Translations under genes and position numbers: made by a program
The notes under the pieces: model-generated
The model's database searches: none
The model's input: the letters and a program-made list of their open reading frames with translations, nothing else
Told to the model about the DNA's origin: nothing
Shown here: one piece after another, positions 23,371-32,501 of the stretch
Layout: each line of letters starts with the position of its first letter
Position numbering within the stretch: the stretch's first letter is position 1
Assembly (NCBI GenBank): GCA_039908105.1
Contig: JAMOBI010000002.1
Coordinates: 1 to 64,000 of the forward strand
DNA: 64,000 nt
Reading direction: 5' to 3'
From: Magnetaquiglobus sp039908105
GTDB lineage: Bacteria; Pseudomonadota; Magnetococcia; Magnetococcales; Magnetaquicoccaceae

Positions 23371-23439
23371 TGCGGGCCATCCTTGGCCCGCCAAATTGCG
23401 GAGCGATTTGGCGGGCCGGATCGAATGTGCTTTCGATCC
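23371..23439. repeat. Cluster of adjoining hairpins
   Basis: GCGGGCCA / TGGCCCGC (23372-23391 area), then GGCCCGCCAAAT-loop-ATTTGGCGGGCC (23385-23417, 9-nt loop), then GGATCGAA-loop-TTCGATCC (23418-23439). The first two are mutually exclusive folds because they share GGCCCGC. They lie between the nudF 3' end and the CopD-like gene start, both minus strand. No U-tract follows. Confidence 0.55.
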
Positions 23440-23482
23440 GAGCGCGTTTAAAGTTTCATGGCTGGAGTCACCAAACGCTCTT

Positions 23483-24073
23483 TCATGTTTCGCGCTGCAA
23501 GCGTTCCCGGTTGGCGATCAGCCACTGCATGGCCAGGATGGCGATCGCCGAGTTGAATCTCTGCTGTTCGAACCACTCCAGGGCAGTGGCGAAGGGTATG
23601 ACCAGGGGTTGGATGTTTTCATCCTCGTGTTCCAGGCCGCCGCCGGTCTCGTGCGTGCTGGTGGAGTCGAACAGCCCGCAATAAAGATGCACCCGTTCGT
23701 TGCTGCCGCTTGGACTGAGATAAAAAGAATGCACCGGCAGCAGCGCATACGGGGACCAGCCCGTCTCCTCGATGACTTCTCGTCTGGCCACGGCTTCCGG
23801 ATCGGTTTGGCATCCGCATGAGCCGGCGACGATTTCGGTGCACCAGCCGGACTCCCCGTGCAGGAAAGGACCGGGTCGAAACTGGCGAATCAAACCGATT
23901 TGGTCCAGTTTTGGATCGTACAGCAGCACGGCAGCGGCATCTCCGCGTTCGATCACCTCCAGACCAACCTCGCGGCTCATCGGTCCATCGAAGCGTTGAT
24001 AGCGCAATTTCAGACGGACCAGGCGGAAAAAGCCTTGGTAGAGTTCTTGGATATCCAGCAGTTCGGCTTTCAT
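23483..24073 (-). CDS. nudF: ADP-ribose pyrophosphatase (Nudix, NudF-type)
   Basis: Hydrolyses ADP-ribose to AMP and ribose 5-phosphate. The order of elements matches bacterial ADPRases: AAVLLYDP, GLIRQFRPGPF, the Nudix box AGSCGCQTDPEAVARREVIEETGW, and ENIQPLVIPFATALEWF. The metal-binding REVIEE core is intact, but the first Glu of the canonical GX5EX7 segment is Thr. 196 residues is slightly shorter than E. coli NudF. It is monocistronic. The substitution may change activity or specificity. Confidence 0.88.
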   Translation of the reverse strand: MKAELLDIQELYQGFFRLVRLKLRYQRFDGPMSREVGLEVIERGDAAAVLLYDPKLDQIGLIRQFRPGPFLHGESGWCTEIVAGSCGCQTDPEAVARREVIEETGWSPYALLPVHSFYLSPSGSNERVHLYCGLFDSTSTHETGGGLEHEDENIQPLVIPFATALEWFEQQRFNSAIAILAMQWLIANRERLQRET

Positions 24074-24973
24074 GCGCGTTTCTTTAGGATCGGGTCGGGT
24101 GTGGTGGAATCGATGCCTGGTGATAAAGATTAATGAAATCTGTATGGATTCATAGTGGTCATGTAGAGAATAAATGAATAGGGCTTCAAAGAATTATTGC
24201 GTGAATCCTTGCAATTTGGTGGCGACAGTGTCATGATTTGTTACATAGGCATTGGTTCGTAAATTGCAATGCTTATCCTCAATCGGTTTCGTGCCGAAAA
24301 GGGAATCATGATCCAACAAGGTCATGATGGTGTGTCCGGATTCCGGGGCTGGATAGCGTTCGAGATGGGTTTCCCTTCTCGGCGCCCCAGCCCGGCGGAT
24401 CCTCCCGATGATCGGCATGGCACGCCGCATGTTTCCTACCGGTCCCGCCTGGGGTTGGGCGAGAATCCCTTTCGTCACCGGCCAAGGAACGATCAAGACT
24501 CATGACCACGCTTCGGATCTTTGCAGTCCTGATGAGGATTATAGAATCCTTATCGGCGACGTCAACCAGGTTGCTCATCGCGGGTGGGACCGGATGTGAC
24601 GCGCGCTTGATTGAATTTGGCAAACGTGCGATCACTCTTCTTTGCGTACCCTTTGTTGAGCGGCGTGGCACATGACCGTCGTGCCTTGAGCTCGACCGGC
24701 ACGCATGGCGCAGGTGTGGGTGCCTGCGCATTCCATCAACCGGAAGGGGCTGCACGGCGATCGTTATTCGTGCTGCCCTTGAAACCAGGCTTCAAGGATT
24801 TCGGTGGTCGTTGCGCGTGTTTTGGGGGATTCAACCAATTGTGCGCGTGCGTTCGTGGTCGTTTTCGACCCATGCGGCAGAATTTGCCTGTTGTCGTCGT
24901 TGGAATGTGTTAGGATAAGCTGTTGTTTTCTCGATAGCGGTGCATTTCCAACCTCGATCGAAGGCGGCGGTCG
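24074..24973. other. 900-bp stretch without a convincing gene
   Basis: Several short frames exist on both strands but none has a family motif, a good start or consistent codon use. The best minus-strand candidates are 24194-24496 (100 codons) and the tail of a frame ending at 24764 (ILTHSNDDNRQILPHGSKTT...AWFQGQHE). These look protein-like and could be remnants. The first 200 bases are AT-rich and suit promoters. Confidence 0.5.
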
Positions 24974-25666
24974 ATGCGGGCGATAACGGCTCTGGATACA
25001 AACCTGTTTCTGGCGATCTTTTGGCAGATCGATTTTTTTGATCCCTTCGACGATGGGGAGCGGCTGGCCCTGGCCCAACACGCCCATCTGGTCGCCTACG
25101 AGGTCGGCGACTCCCTCATTGAAGAAGGGAGTCACGAAGAACGTAGCCTGTTTCTGCTGTTGGCCGGCGAGGCCAGCGTGGTCAAAGAGGGGGCGAGCAT
25201 CCCCCTGGCAACGCTTGCGCCGGGCGATTTCTTTGGCGAAGTCGCCTTTCTGACCGATCGTCCCCGCACCTCCAACGTCATCGTCCATCCGCCCGAGTGG
25301 GCGGGTTCGGAACTCCCGGCCATCCCTGAACTCTTCTCACTCGGACTGCCGGAATCCATCCGCACGTCCACCGCTTTGGTATTGCGCTTCGATGCGTCAC
25401 TCATGAGCCGATCCGAGGCGACTCTGCGCATCAAGATCAAGGATCAGATCATCCGTCATCTGACCCGGCGGGTTGATCTGATGCACGCCAAGGTGGTCGA
25501 ACACATCGGACGGGTGCCACAACTCTCCGTGGATGACGATCTTGAGGTGGCATTGCGCGAGGGGCATCAGGCCCCGATCGCCGAACGCGAGCGCACCAAG
25601 GATTGGCTGATCGAACAGCTCGCCGCCTTTCTCGATGAACTCAACAACGCGCTGGTGGTCTGTTGA
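24974..25666 (+). CDS. Cyclic nucleotide-binding domain protein without DNA-binding domain
   Basis: A cNMP-binding beta-roll spans residues ~15-135 (ALAQHAHLVAYEVGDSLIEEGS..., LAPGDFFGEVAFLTDRPRTSNV). GEVAFL-x-x-x-PRT is the phosphate-binding cassette with its Glu and Arg. After it come about 90 helical residues with no helix-turn-helix, so it is not a CRP-type regulator. The stretch between the beta-roll halves is longer than usual. The ATG is placed after AAGGCGGCGG. It overlaps the DUF523 gene by 4 bases. Confidence 0.82.
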   Translation: MRAITALDTNLFLAIFWQIDFFDPFDDGERLALAQHAHLVAYEVGDSLIEEGSHEERSLFLLLAGEASVVKEGASIPLATLAPGDFFGEVAFLTDRPRTSNVIVHPPEWAGSELPAIPELFSLGLPESIRTSTALVLRFDASLMSRSEATLRIKIKDQIIRHLTRRVDLMHAKVVEHIGRVPQLSVDDDLEVALREGHQAPIAERERTKDWLIEQLAAFLDELNNALVVC

Positions 25667-26196
25667 CTCCCCCCACTCCCCCTTCAACCCCTCCACCCCC
25701 CAAACGGCTGCCGATTGCCATCAGTGGCTGTCTGCTGGGCCTACCGGTTCGGTATGATGGTCAAGACAAATCCTGGCCCCTGATCGAATCGCTGATCGCC
25801 TCCGGTGTCATCCTGCTGCCGTTTTGTCCGGAGAGCGAATCCGGCCTGGGCGTGCCGCGCGAACCGATGCGTCTGGAGGGGGATCCGGATCATCCCATGC
25901 TCCTGACCATCGAATCGCGCTGCGATCACACCGCGCTTTTGACCGAATGGTCTTCGGAACGACTCGACCGGCTCGCCGAGTCCGGGGTGCGGGGGGTGAT
26001 CTGCAAAGCGCGCTCGCCCTCGTGCGGCCTGCATGCCGTGCCGGTGTGTGACGCTGCCGGAATGCCACGGGGCGCGGGGATGGGGATGTTCGTGCGCGCC
26101 TGTCGGGACCGTTTCCCGGCCATGCCCATTGAGGAGGCCGACCAAATGGCCGATTGGCCGGCGGTGGCAGCCTTTTTGGAGCGCTGTGCATGGTGA
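25663..26196 (+). CDS. DUF523 family protein
   Basis: A 177-residue protein of the YbbK/DUF523 family. The conserved cysteines and phrases are ISGCLLGLPVRYDG (~20-33), LLPFCPE-SGLGVPREPM, and KARSPSCGL. The family has been linked to cysteine desulfhydration or tRNA thiolation, but the reaction is not settled. Translation starts at TTG 25663, overlapping the previous stop. The proline-rich first 14 residues are not part of the domain. It overlaps rsmD by a few bases. Confidence 0.88.
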   Translation: MTPPTPPSTPPPPKRLPIAISGCLLGLPVRYDGQDKSWPLIESLIASGVILLPFCPESESGLGVPREPMRLEGDPDHPMLLTIESRCDHTALLTEWSSERLDRLAESGVRGVICKARSPSCGLHAVPVCDAAGMPRGAGMGMFVRACRDRFPAMPIEEADQMADWPAVAAFLERCAW

Positions 26197-26798
26197 GGGT
26201 CTCGGGCGGGGTGTTGCGCGGGCGGGTTTTGGCGGCCTTGCCGGATGAACGGGTGCGACCGACCACCGGGCGGATGCGCGAGACGATTTTCTCGTTGCTC
26301 GGACCGCGCATCGTCGATTTGTGGGTTTTGGATCTCTTCGCCGGCAGCGGGATCCTGGGTATCGAGGCGTTGAGTCGCGGGGCGCGTGCGGCGGTGTTCG
26401 TCGAGCGGGATCCTCAGATCGCCGCTCTGCTGGAGCGCAACCTGGCGAGCCTGCGATTGGAGGCGCGTGCGCGGGTGTGCGTCGATTCGGTGGTGCGTCC
26501 GGGAGTTGCGGCGCAGCTGAGGCAGGAGACGCGTACGCTTTTTGACGATTGGCGCACGTTTGACTTGATTTTCATGGATCCACCCTATCATGCCGGCCTG
26601 CTTGCGCCGACCCTGGCGATGCTGGCCGGATCCGCTCTGTTGGCCCCCGAGGCCATGGTTGTGGCCGAACACGAAACAACAAGCGTGGCAAAAGGGGTTG
26701 CTCCCGGATGGCGTCCGATGCACAATCGTCGCCAGGGTGAGTCCCAGGTCTCTTTTTGGCAGTGGCGCGGGGAAGCCACGAAAACAGGGAGGTTATGA
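26190..26798 (+). CDS. rsmD: 16S rRNA m2G966 methyltransferase RsmD
   Basis: Methylates G966 of 16S rRNA with SAM. GGVLRGRVLAALPDERVRPTTGRMRE is the N-terminal signature; VLDLFAGSGILGIEALSRGA is the SAM-binding motif; MDPPYHAG is the catalytic DPPY. 202 residues. ATG 26190 overlaps the DUF523 stop; an in-frame start at 26154 would be inside that gene. The next gene, coaD, is its usual neighbour in many bacteria. Confidence 0.95.
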   Translation: MVRVSGGVLRGRVLAALPDERVRPTTGRMRETIFSLLGPRIVDLWVLDLFAGSGILGIEALSRGARAAVFVERDPQIAALLERNLASLRLEARARVCVDSVVRPGVAAQLRQETRTLFDDWRTFDLIFMDPPYHAGLLAPTLAMLAGSALLAPEAMVVAEHETTSVAKGVAPGWRPMHNRRQGESQVSFWQWRGEATKTGRL

Positions 26799-27298
26799 AC
26801 AGAATCGCAGTCTACCCGGGGAGTTTCGACCCCGTGACTTTCGGCCATCTGGATATCATCCGGCGCGGGGCGCGACTCGTGGACCGGCTGGTGGTGGCTG
26901 TGGCGGTCAACAGCGAAAAGAGCGCCCTCTTCACCGGTAGCGAGCGGATCGGTTTCCTGCAAGAGGCGGTGGCGGGGATTCCCGGTGTCGAGGTGTGTCG
27001 CATGGATGGCCTGCTGGTCGACTTCGTGCGCCAGTTGGGAGCCCATTTCGTGCTGCGCGGCCTGCGTGCCGTGGCCGATTTCGAATACGAATTCCAGATG
27101 GCCGGCATGAATCGACAGTTGAGCCCGGAGGTCGAGACGGTCTTTTTAGTCTCCGGCGAGGAGACGATGTTCCTCTCCTCACGGCTGATACGCGAGATCG
27201 CCGGCATGGGCGGGGATGTGAGCCGCTTTACGCCCGCATCCGTCATTCCGGAGATGCGGCGGCGCATGATGGCACGTCTGGGACGGGGGCCGGATTGA
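26795..27298 (+). CDS. coaD: Phosphopantetheine adenylyltransferase CoaD
   Basis: Transfers AMP from ATP to 4'-phosphopantetheine in coenzyme A synthesis. YPGSFDPVTFGHLDII has the nucleotidyltransferase T/HxGH motif; VLRGLRAVADFEYEFQMAGMNR and FLSSRLIREIAGMGGDVS complete the active site. 167 residues, standard. ATG 26795 overlaps the rsmD stop (ATGA). Confidence 0.97.
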   Translation: MNRIAVYPGSFDPVTFGHLDIIRRGARLVDRLVVAVAVNSEKSALFTGSERIGFLQEAVAGIPGVEVCRMDGLLVDFVRQLGAHFVLRGLRAVADFEYEFQMAGMNRQLSPEVETVFLVSGEETMFLSSRLIREIAGMGGDVSRFTPASVIPEMRRRMMARLGRGPD

Positions 27299-28614
27299 AC
27301 AAAGGGCTGTATATCAAGAATTACGGCTGCCAGATGAACGTCCATGATGCAACGCGCATGGCGCGGCTGCTCCACGACTCGATGGGCTATGAGAGTGTCG
27401 AGGAGCCGGAGGCCGCTGATCTGATCATCCTCAATACCTGCCATATTCGTGAGAAGGCGGCGGAGAAGCTTTTCTCCGAACTCGGACGGCTGCGCAAATC
27501 GGTGGCCGGACGCGACGTGATCTTCGCGGTCGGTGGCTGCGTCGGTCAGGCCGAGGGGGAGAATGTCTTCAAACGCGCTCCGTTCGTGCAGCTGGTCTTT
27601 GGTCCGCAGAACTACCACCGTCTGCCGGAGATGCTCACCCGTCTTAAACAGCAGGGCGGACGGATCGGTGATTATGAGGAGGCGGTGGATGCCAAGTTCG
27701 ATGCCCTGCCGGCCATTACCGCACCCGGATCGATCTCCTCGGTGGTGGTGCAGGAGGGGTGCGACCGTTTCTGCACCTACTGCGTGGTGCCGTTCACGCG
27801 CGGGCGGGAGTGGAGCCGCCCGGTTCGGGCGATCCTGGAGGAGATTGCCGGACTGGTGGCCGGGGGTGCCAAGGAGATTCATCTGCTCGGTCAGAACGTC
27901 AACGCCTACCGGGGTGTGGACGAAGATGGGGTTCGATATGATTTGGCGTTGTTGATCCGGCGGGTGGCGTTGCTTGCCGGTGTCGAGCGGATCCGCTTCG
28001 TCACCTCCCATCCGGCGGACATGAACGACGATCTGGTGGAGATTTTCTCTCAGGTGGAGGGCCTCTGTCCCTATCTGCATTTGCCGATTCAGAGCGGTTC
28101 GGACCGGATTTTGCAGCGCATGGAGCGCGGCCACACCGCAGCCGAGTATCTGGGCTGGATCGACAAGCTCCGCCAAGCGGCACCCGACATCGCCCTGGCC
28201 TCGGATTTCATCGTCGGGTTCCCGGGCGAAAGCGAAGCCGATTTTCAACAGACCCTGGATCTGGCCGAACGGGTCGCTTTTGATCACGCCTATTCGTTCA
28301 TCTTTTCCGCCCGTCCGGGCACCGTGGCTGCCGGCATGGAGGGGATGGTGCCGCTCGTTGTGGCCCAGGAGCGTCTGGCCCGGTTGCAGGAGCGGCTCGG
28401 GGCTGCGCAGCTGAAAAACAACCAGGCCCGCGTCGGCTGCGAGGAGTCGGTGCTGGTCGAAGGGCCATCCAAACGCGACGGCGGGGTATTGACCGGTCGC
28501 ACCGTACACAACCGTACCGTCAACTTTTCCGGCGATGCCGCGCTGATCGGCCAGATCGTCCGCGTACAGGTCACCGAGGGGCTGGCCAACTCCTTGCGAG
28601 GACGGTTGATCTGA
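27295..28614 (+). CDS. miaB: tRNA-2-methylthio-N6-dimethylallyladenosine synthase MiaB
   Basis: A radical-SAM methylthiotransferase acting on i6A37 of tRNA. The N-terminal UPF0004 domain has three cluster cysteines (YGCQMN, NTCHIRE, GGCVGQ). The radical-SAM motif is CDRFCTYC. The C-terminal TRAM-like domain ends VTEGLANSLRGRLI. It starts at TTG 27295, overlapping the coaD stop by three bases, which gives 439 residues, the normal size. Much longer in-frame extensions lie inside coaD and are not used. Confidence 0.96.
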   Translation: MNKGLYIKNYGCQMNVHDATRMARLLHDSMGYESVEEPEAADLIILNTCHIREKAAEKLFSELGRLRKSVAGRDVIFAVGGCVGQAEGENVFKRAPFVQLVFGPQNYHRLPEMLTRLKQQGGRIGDYEEAVDAKFDALPAITAPGSISSVVVQEGCDRFCTYCVVPFTRGREWSRPVRAILEEIAGLVAGGAKEIHLLGQNVNAYRGVDEDGVRYDLALLIRRVALLAGVERIRFVTSHPADMNDDLVEIFSQVEGLCPYLHLPIQSGSDRILQRMERGHTAAEYLGWIDKLRQAAPDIALASDFIVGFPGESEADFQQTLDLAERVAFDHAYSFIFSARPGTVAAGMEGMVPLVVAQERLARLQERLGAAQLKNNQARVGCEESVLVEGPSKRDGGVLTGRTVHNRTVNFSGDAALIGQIVRVQVTEGLANSLRGRLI

Positions 28615-29718
28615 ATGTCCAACCCCCCCTTTCCCCACCTTGAGACGCATTCATTTCAGAATCCCATCCATTTGGCTGTCAATGATAGCGCCCTTTTGCG
28701 ATCGGTGACGATCACCCCTGCCGGGGATGAGACGGAAGCAGATGGGGCGGGGCTGATCTTCATCTTTGCGGATAACCGGTTGGTGGCGCAGTTGTTCGGC
28801 CCCTTTGATGCCCATTTGCATCGGATCGAGGCGCGGCTGGGGGTGGCTTGCTATCCGGTGGGCAACCGGGTGACCGTGATCGGTTCCGGCGAGCGGCTGG
28901 AACAGGTTCAGGGGCTGCTGGTGGGGCTGTACGCTGCGCTCGAACAGGGACAGCGGGTGGATGATGCGCGCATCGAGGCGACACTCATGGCGTTGGAGCG
29001 TCCGGGCGAAGGTGCGAATCCACTGGACGAGGCCTGCGTGCTGCGCACCCCGTTGCGGGAGATCAGACCCCGCACGCCGCGTCAGGCCGATTACATGGGG
29101 GAGCTCGCCCGTCAACATCTGGTCTTTGCGATCGGTCCGGCGGGTACGGGCAAGACCTATCTGGCGGTGGCGGCAGCGGTATTGGATTTCATCGAGGGAC
29201 GGGTGGCGCGCATCATCCTGACCCGTCCGGCAGTCGAGGCCGGGGAGCATCTCGGCTTTCTGCCCGGTGATCAGCGGGACAAGGTGGATCCTTACCTGCG
29301 TCCGTTGTATGATGCGTTGTATGAGATGCTCGGATATGAGAAGGTCGAACGGATGCTCGGGCGCAATCAGCTGGAGATTGCGCCGCTGGCCTACATGCGC
29401 GGTCGCACGCTTTCTGAGGCGGCGATCATTCTGGATGAGGCGCAGAATACCACAATCGAGCAGATGAAGATGTTTTTGACCCGTTTGGGCGAAGGATCGC
29501 GGGTGGTGGTTTCCGGGGATGTCACGCAGGTGGATCTGCCGGCCAACCGTCGTTCCGGTCTGGCGCATGCCGTGGAGGTGCTCAAGCGGGTGGAAGGGAT
29601 CTCCTTTGTCTGGTTCACCCACCGGGATGTGGTACGCCATCCCCTGGTGAAGCGGATCGTGCAGGCCTATGAGGAGGCCGCGACCCGGGAAGGCATGGCG
29701 GCGGGCAGGTTGTCGTGA
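28615..29718 (+). CDS. PhoH-family ATPase
   Basis: An ATPase of the PhoH/YbeZ family that works with YbeY in rRNA and ribosome quality control. An N-terminal region (~1-110) is followed by the P-loop GPAGTGKT (~178), LTRPAVEAGEHLGFLPGD, Walker B IILDEAQNTT and VVSGDVTQVDLP. 367 residues. It begins immediately after the miaB stop. The run miaB-phoH-(7TM-HD)-ybeY-lnt is a widely conserved order. Confidence 0.95.
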   Translation: MSNPPFPHLETHSFQNPIHLAVNDSALLRSVTITPAGDETEADGAGLIFIFADNRLVAQLFGPFDAHLHRIEARLGVACYPVGNRVTVIGSGERLEQVQGLLVGLYAALEQGQRVDDARIEATLMALERPGEGANPLDEACVLRTPLREIRPRTPRQADYMGELARQHLVFAIGPAGTGKTYLAVAAAVLDFIEGRVARIILTRPAVEAGEHLGFLPGDQRDKVDPYLRPLYDALYEMLGYEKVERMLGRNQLEIAPLAYMRGRTLSEAAIILDEAQNTTIEQMKMFLTRLGEGSRVVVSGDVTQVDLPANRRSGLAHAVEVLKRVEGISFVWFTHRDVVRHPLVKRIVQAYEEAATREGMAAGRLS

Positions 29719-29740
29719 GCGGGTTGTTTGCGAGGATGCG

Positions 29741-32071
29741 ATGGGATCGGAACGGGTGAGATTGGTGGATCGTCCGAGGGGTCGGCCAATGGATGGGTTG
29801 AATCTGCCATCCTGGACGACGCTGATGGATCTGGGACTGTTTCTTCTGGTCGTGGTGCTGTTGACGGTGATCTTTTCGCCGGTGATGCTGCGACCCCTGT
29901 ATCTGCCCGAGGTGGGCGATATCGCCACCCGGGATATCAAGGCGGATCGCGATCTGTTGGTCGAGGACGCGGAGACCACCAAGAAGCGTCGGGCGGATGC
30001 AGCCTCAGCGGCGGTTCCGGTCTATGACTGGGATCCCGGCGTGATGGAGACCGTGGCGCGACGCATTGGCGAACATTTGAAGTGGCTTGAGGAGTCGCGG
30101 GGCGCTGCCGTATCGCGTGGGGATTGGGACAAACTGCGCGACGCCTTCTCCGAACGCATCGAGGATGTGATCGACGAGAAGAGCTTCGCAGCGCTGGTGG
30201 CCTTGCAGGATCTGACCGGCCTTGCCAACGACATCGCCAGCTGGCTTGGCGAGCATGCGCAGATTCGCGTGGTCAGTGGTCCGGAGGTGCTCAACGATCT
30301 GGCGCACAACCCCTTCGTGATCCACTCCATGGGCGATGAGGAGATCCGCACCTCGGGGAGCGGTGCCACGGGGTTGATGGATCTGATCGGCATGCGGCGC
30401 ATGCTGGAAAAATCGGTTGCCGAACGTTTCGCACATCTGCCGGATCAACTGCGCAAATGGTTGATGGACCAGATCGGCATCCACATCCGACCCACGCTGG
30501 TGCTGAATCTGGCCGAGACCCGGATGCGACGTGATCTGGCGGCAGCCGGCGTGGATCCGGTCTTTTATCGGGTGCGGCGCGGCCAGTCGGTGATCCAGGA
30601 GGGTGCTGAGGTCACCGCAGCGGCCCGGTTGAAGATCGAAGCCTTGAACCAGACCCGCTGGACCGGCAAGATGGCTCTGAACATCATGGGGCTGGCCATG
30701 GCGTTGATCCTGTTCATGTGGCTCGGACGTCGTTTTCTCGTCACCACCTCCGCCGATTTCCCGCGCGACCGCAAGACCCTCTACATTCTCGGCACCATTT
30801 TGTTGATCACCTCGCTGCTTTCAAGCCTCATCTTCACCATGGGTCAGGGGTTGGCCGATTTCTTCGGTTTGCATGTGCGGCTGGCCAACTATCTGCCGAT
30901 CACGGCACTCGGTTCAGCCATGGCCTCGCTGACCATTGGCGCGCGCGTCGGCATTCCGGGCGGCGCGATGATGCTGGGGGCGATTTTGTCGTTTCTATCC
31001 GCTCTGGAGTCCGAGGGTGGTTTACCAAGCTTTCTTTATTTTATGGTGGGCTCTTTAGCCGGAGGTGCCAGCCTGCGGGTCTGCCGCAAGCGGTATGATG
31101 TGTTGATTTCCGGTTTCTGGATCGGTCTGACCCAGGCTCTGGCCGTGCCGGCGGTGGAGCTGCTTTCGGATCGCATGCCCTCCCTGGATTGGCTGTATGG
31201 TGCCGGAGTTGCCATGACCAGCGGCATGTTGATCGGTTTGTGGGGATTGGCACTGATTCCGTTGTTTGAATATCTGTTCGACATCACCACCGATTCGCGT
31301 CTTCTGGAGTTGGCCAGCGGCGATCATCCGCTGTTGAAAAGTCTGTCGTTGCGCAGTCCGGGAACCTATCACCATTCGGTGATGATGGGCAATCTGGCCG
31401 AGGCCGCAGCCGAGAGCATCAACGCCAATCCGCTCATGGCGCGCGTCATGGCGCTCTATCACGATGTCGGCAAGATGAACAAACCGCACTACTTCGTTGA
31501 AAACCAGTCAGGCGAAAACCGGCACGATCACCTCTCCCCCTCCATGTCGGTGCGGGTGATTCAGGGGCATGTCAAGGATGGCGTGGACATGGTGCGCGAG
31601 TATAAACTGGGCGGACCGATTTTAGAGGCAGTGACGACCCATCACGGCACCACGTTGCTGCAATATTTTCACAACCGCGCAGTCAATCAGGCGGCCAAGC
31701 GCGGCGAGAAGATCGACGAGGCCGATTTTCGTTACATGGGGCCCAGACCGCACTCCCGGGAGGGTGGGATTCTGATGCTGGCTGATTCGGTCGAGGCGGC
31801 ATCGCGCACCTTGAAAAACCCTTCACCCGCGCAGATTCAGGCGTTGGTGGCGCGCATCGTGGCAGCCAAGATTGCGGACGGGCAGTTGCAGGAGTGTCGT
31901 TTGACCTTGCAGGAGATCGCCCGTATCGAGGAAGCCTTCACCAGGGTATTGACCCTGGGATTCTATCATCGCCGGATCGAGTATCCGGATCAAGTCAAGA
32001 AACGTATGGAAGGAGCACGTCATGTCGGCCACGGTCCTGGTAAACCTCTCCTCTCCCCTGTGGCCCGCTGA
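29741..32071 (+). CDS. 7TM-HD domain phosphodiesterase (PgpH-like)
   Basis: 776 residues. One N-terminal helix is followed by a large extracytoplasmic 7TMR-HDED-type domain (~50-310) with RRGQSVIQEGAEVT, then seven transmembrane helices (~320-520), then a C-terminal HD domain with PGTYHHSVMMGNLAEAAAE, YHDVGKMNKPHYFVENQ and TTHHGTT metal-binding histidines. In Firmicutes the family degrades c-di-AMP. The nucleotide used here is not known. ATG 29741 has GAGG upstream and lies 22 bases after phoH. Its last 50 bases overlap ybeY. Confidence 0.92.
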   Translation: MGSERVRLVDRPRGRPMDGLNLPSWTTLMDLGLFLLVVVLLTVIFSPVMLRPLYLPEVGDIATRDIKADRDLLVEDAETTKKRRADAASAAVPVYDWDPGVMETVARRIGEHLKWLEESRGAAVSRGDWDKLRDAFSERIEDVIDEKSFAALVALQDLTGLANDIASWLGEHAQIRVVSGPEVLNDLAHNPFVIHSMGDEEIRTSGSGATGLMDLIGMRRMLEKSVAERFAHLPDQLRKWLMDQIGIHIRPTLVLNLAETRMRRDLAAAGVDPVFYRVRRGQSVIQEGAEVTAAARLKIEALNQTRWTGKMALNIMGLAMALILFMWLGRRFLVTTSADFPRDRKTLYILGTILLITSLLSSLIFTMGQGLADFFGLHVRLANYLPITALGSAMASLTIGARVGIPGGAMMLGAILSFLSALESEGGLPSFLYFMVGSLAGGASLRVCRKRYDVLISGFWIGLTQALAVPAVELLSDRMPSLDWLYGAGVAMTSGMLIGLWGLALIPLFEYLFDITTDSRLLELASGDHPLLKSLSLRSPGTYHHSVMMGNLAEAAAESINANPLMARVMALYHDVGKMNKPHYFVENQSGENRHDHLSPSMSVRVIQGHVKDGVDMVREYKLGGPILEAVTTHHGTTLLQYFHNRAVNQAAKRGEKIDEADFRYMGPRPHSREGGILMLADSVEAASRTLKNPSPAQIQALVARIVAAKIADGQLQECRLTLQEIARIEEAFTRVLTLGFYHRRIEYPDQVKKRMEGARHVGHGPGKPLLSPVAR

Positions 32072-32501
32072 GGAGGAGGAGCGGGTCGCACGCGCGGTGC
32101 ATGCCACGCTCGAGGCCGAAGGGCGCGCTGCCGAAGAGATCGAGGTGGGCGTGCTGTTGACCGATGACGCCGAATCGCGCAAGATCAATTTGGAGTTTCG
32201 CGGTCTGGACCGTCCGGCCAACGTGTTGTCGTTTGCGATGGAGGATGGCGAGGCGTTCCCGGACTCCGAAGAGGGTGCGCTGTTGCTGGGGGATGTGGTG
32301 ATTCCCTACGAGACCACGGTGCGCGAGGCTGGTGAGGCCGGGTTGCCGGTTGCTGATCGTCTGGTCCATCTGGTGGTGCACGGGGTGTTGCATCTGCTCG
32401 GCTATGACCATGAGCGTTCGGAGGCCGAGGCCGAGCGGCAGGAGGCGCGCGAGGTGGTCATTCTGGCGGGATTGGGGATGGCCAACCCGTATGAGATTTG
32501 A
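32022..32501 (+). CDS. ybeY: Endoribonuclease YbeY
   Basis: A zinc-dependent RNase for 16S rRNA maturation and quality control. HGVLHLLGYDH is the invariant zinc-binding H-x3-H-x5-H motif. DRPANVLSFAMEDG and LLGDVVIPYETT are family blocks. 159 residues. It starts 50 bases before the end of the 7TM-HD gene in a different frame, and overlaps lnt by 11 bases. Confidence 0.95.
   Translation: MSATVLVNLSSPLWPAEEEERVARAVHATLEAEGRAAEEIEVGVLLTDDAESRKINLEFRGLDRPANVLSFAMEDGEAFPDSEEGALLLGDVVIPYETTVREAGEAGLPVADRLVHLVVHGVLHLLGYDHERSEAEAERQEAREVVILAGLGMANPYEI

Noticed and set aside
24764..25288. Minus-strand frame of 174 codons
   Set aside because: Most of it is antisense to the cNMP-binding gene; only the last ~50 codons look protein-like, so it is mentioned only as a possible remnant.
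26812..28650. 612-codon minus-strand frame opposite coaD and miaB
   Set aside because: Antisense to two essential-type genes with full motifs; no domain of its own.
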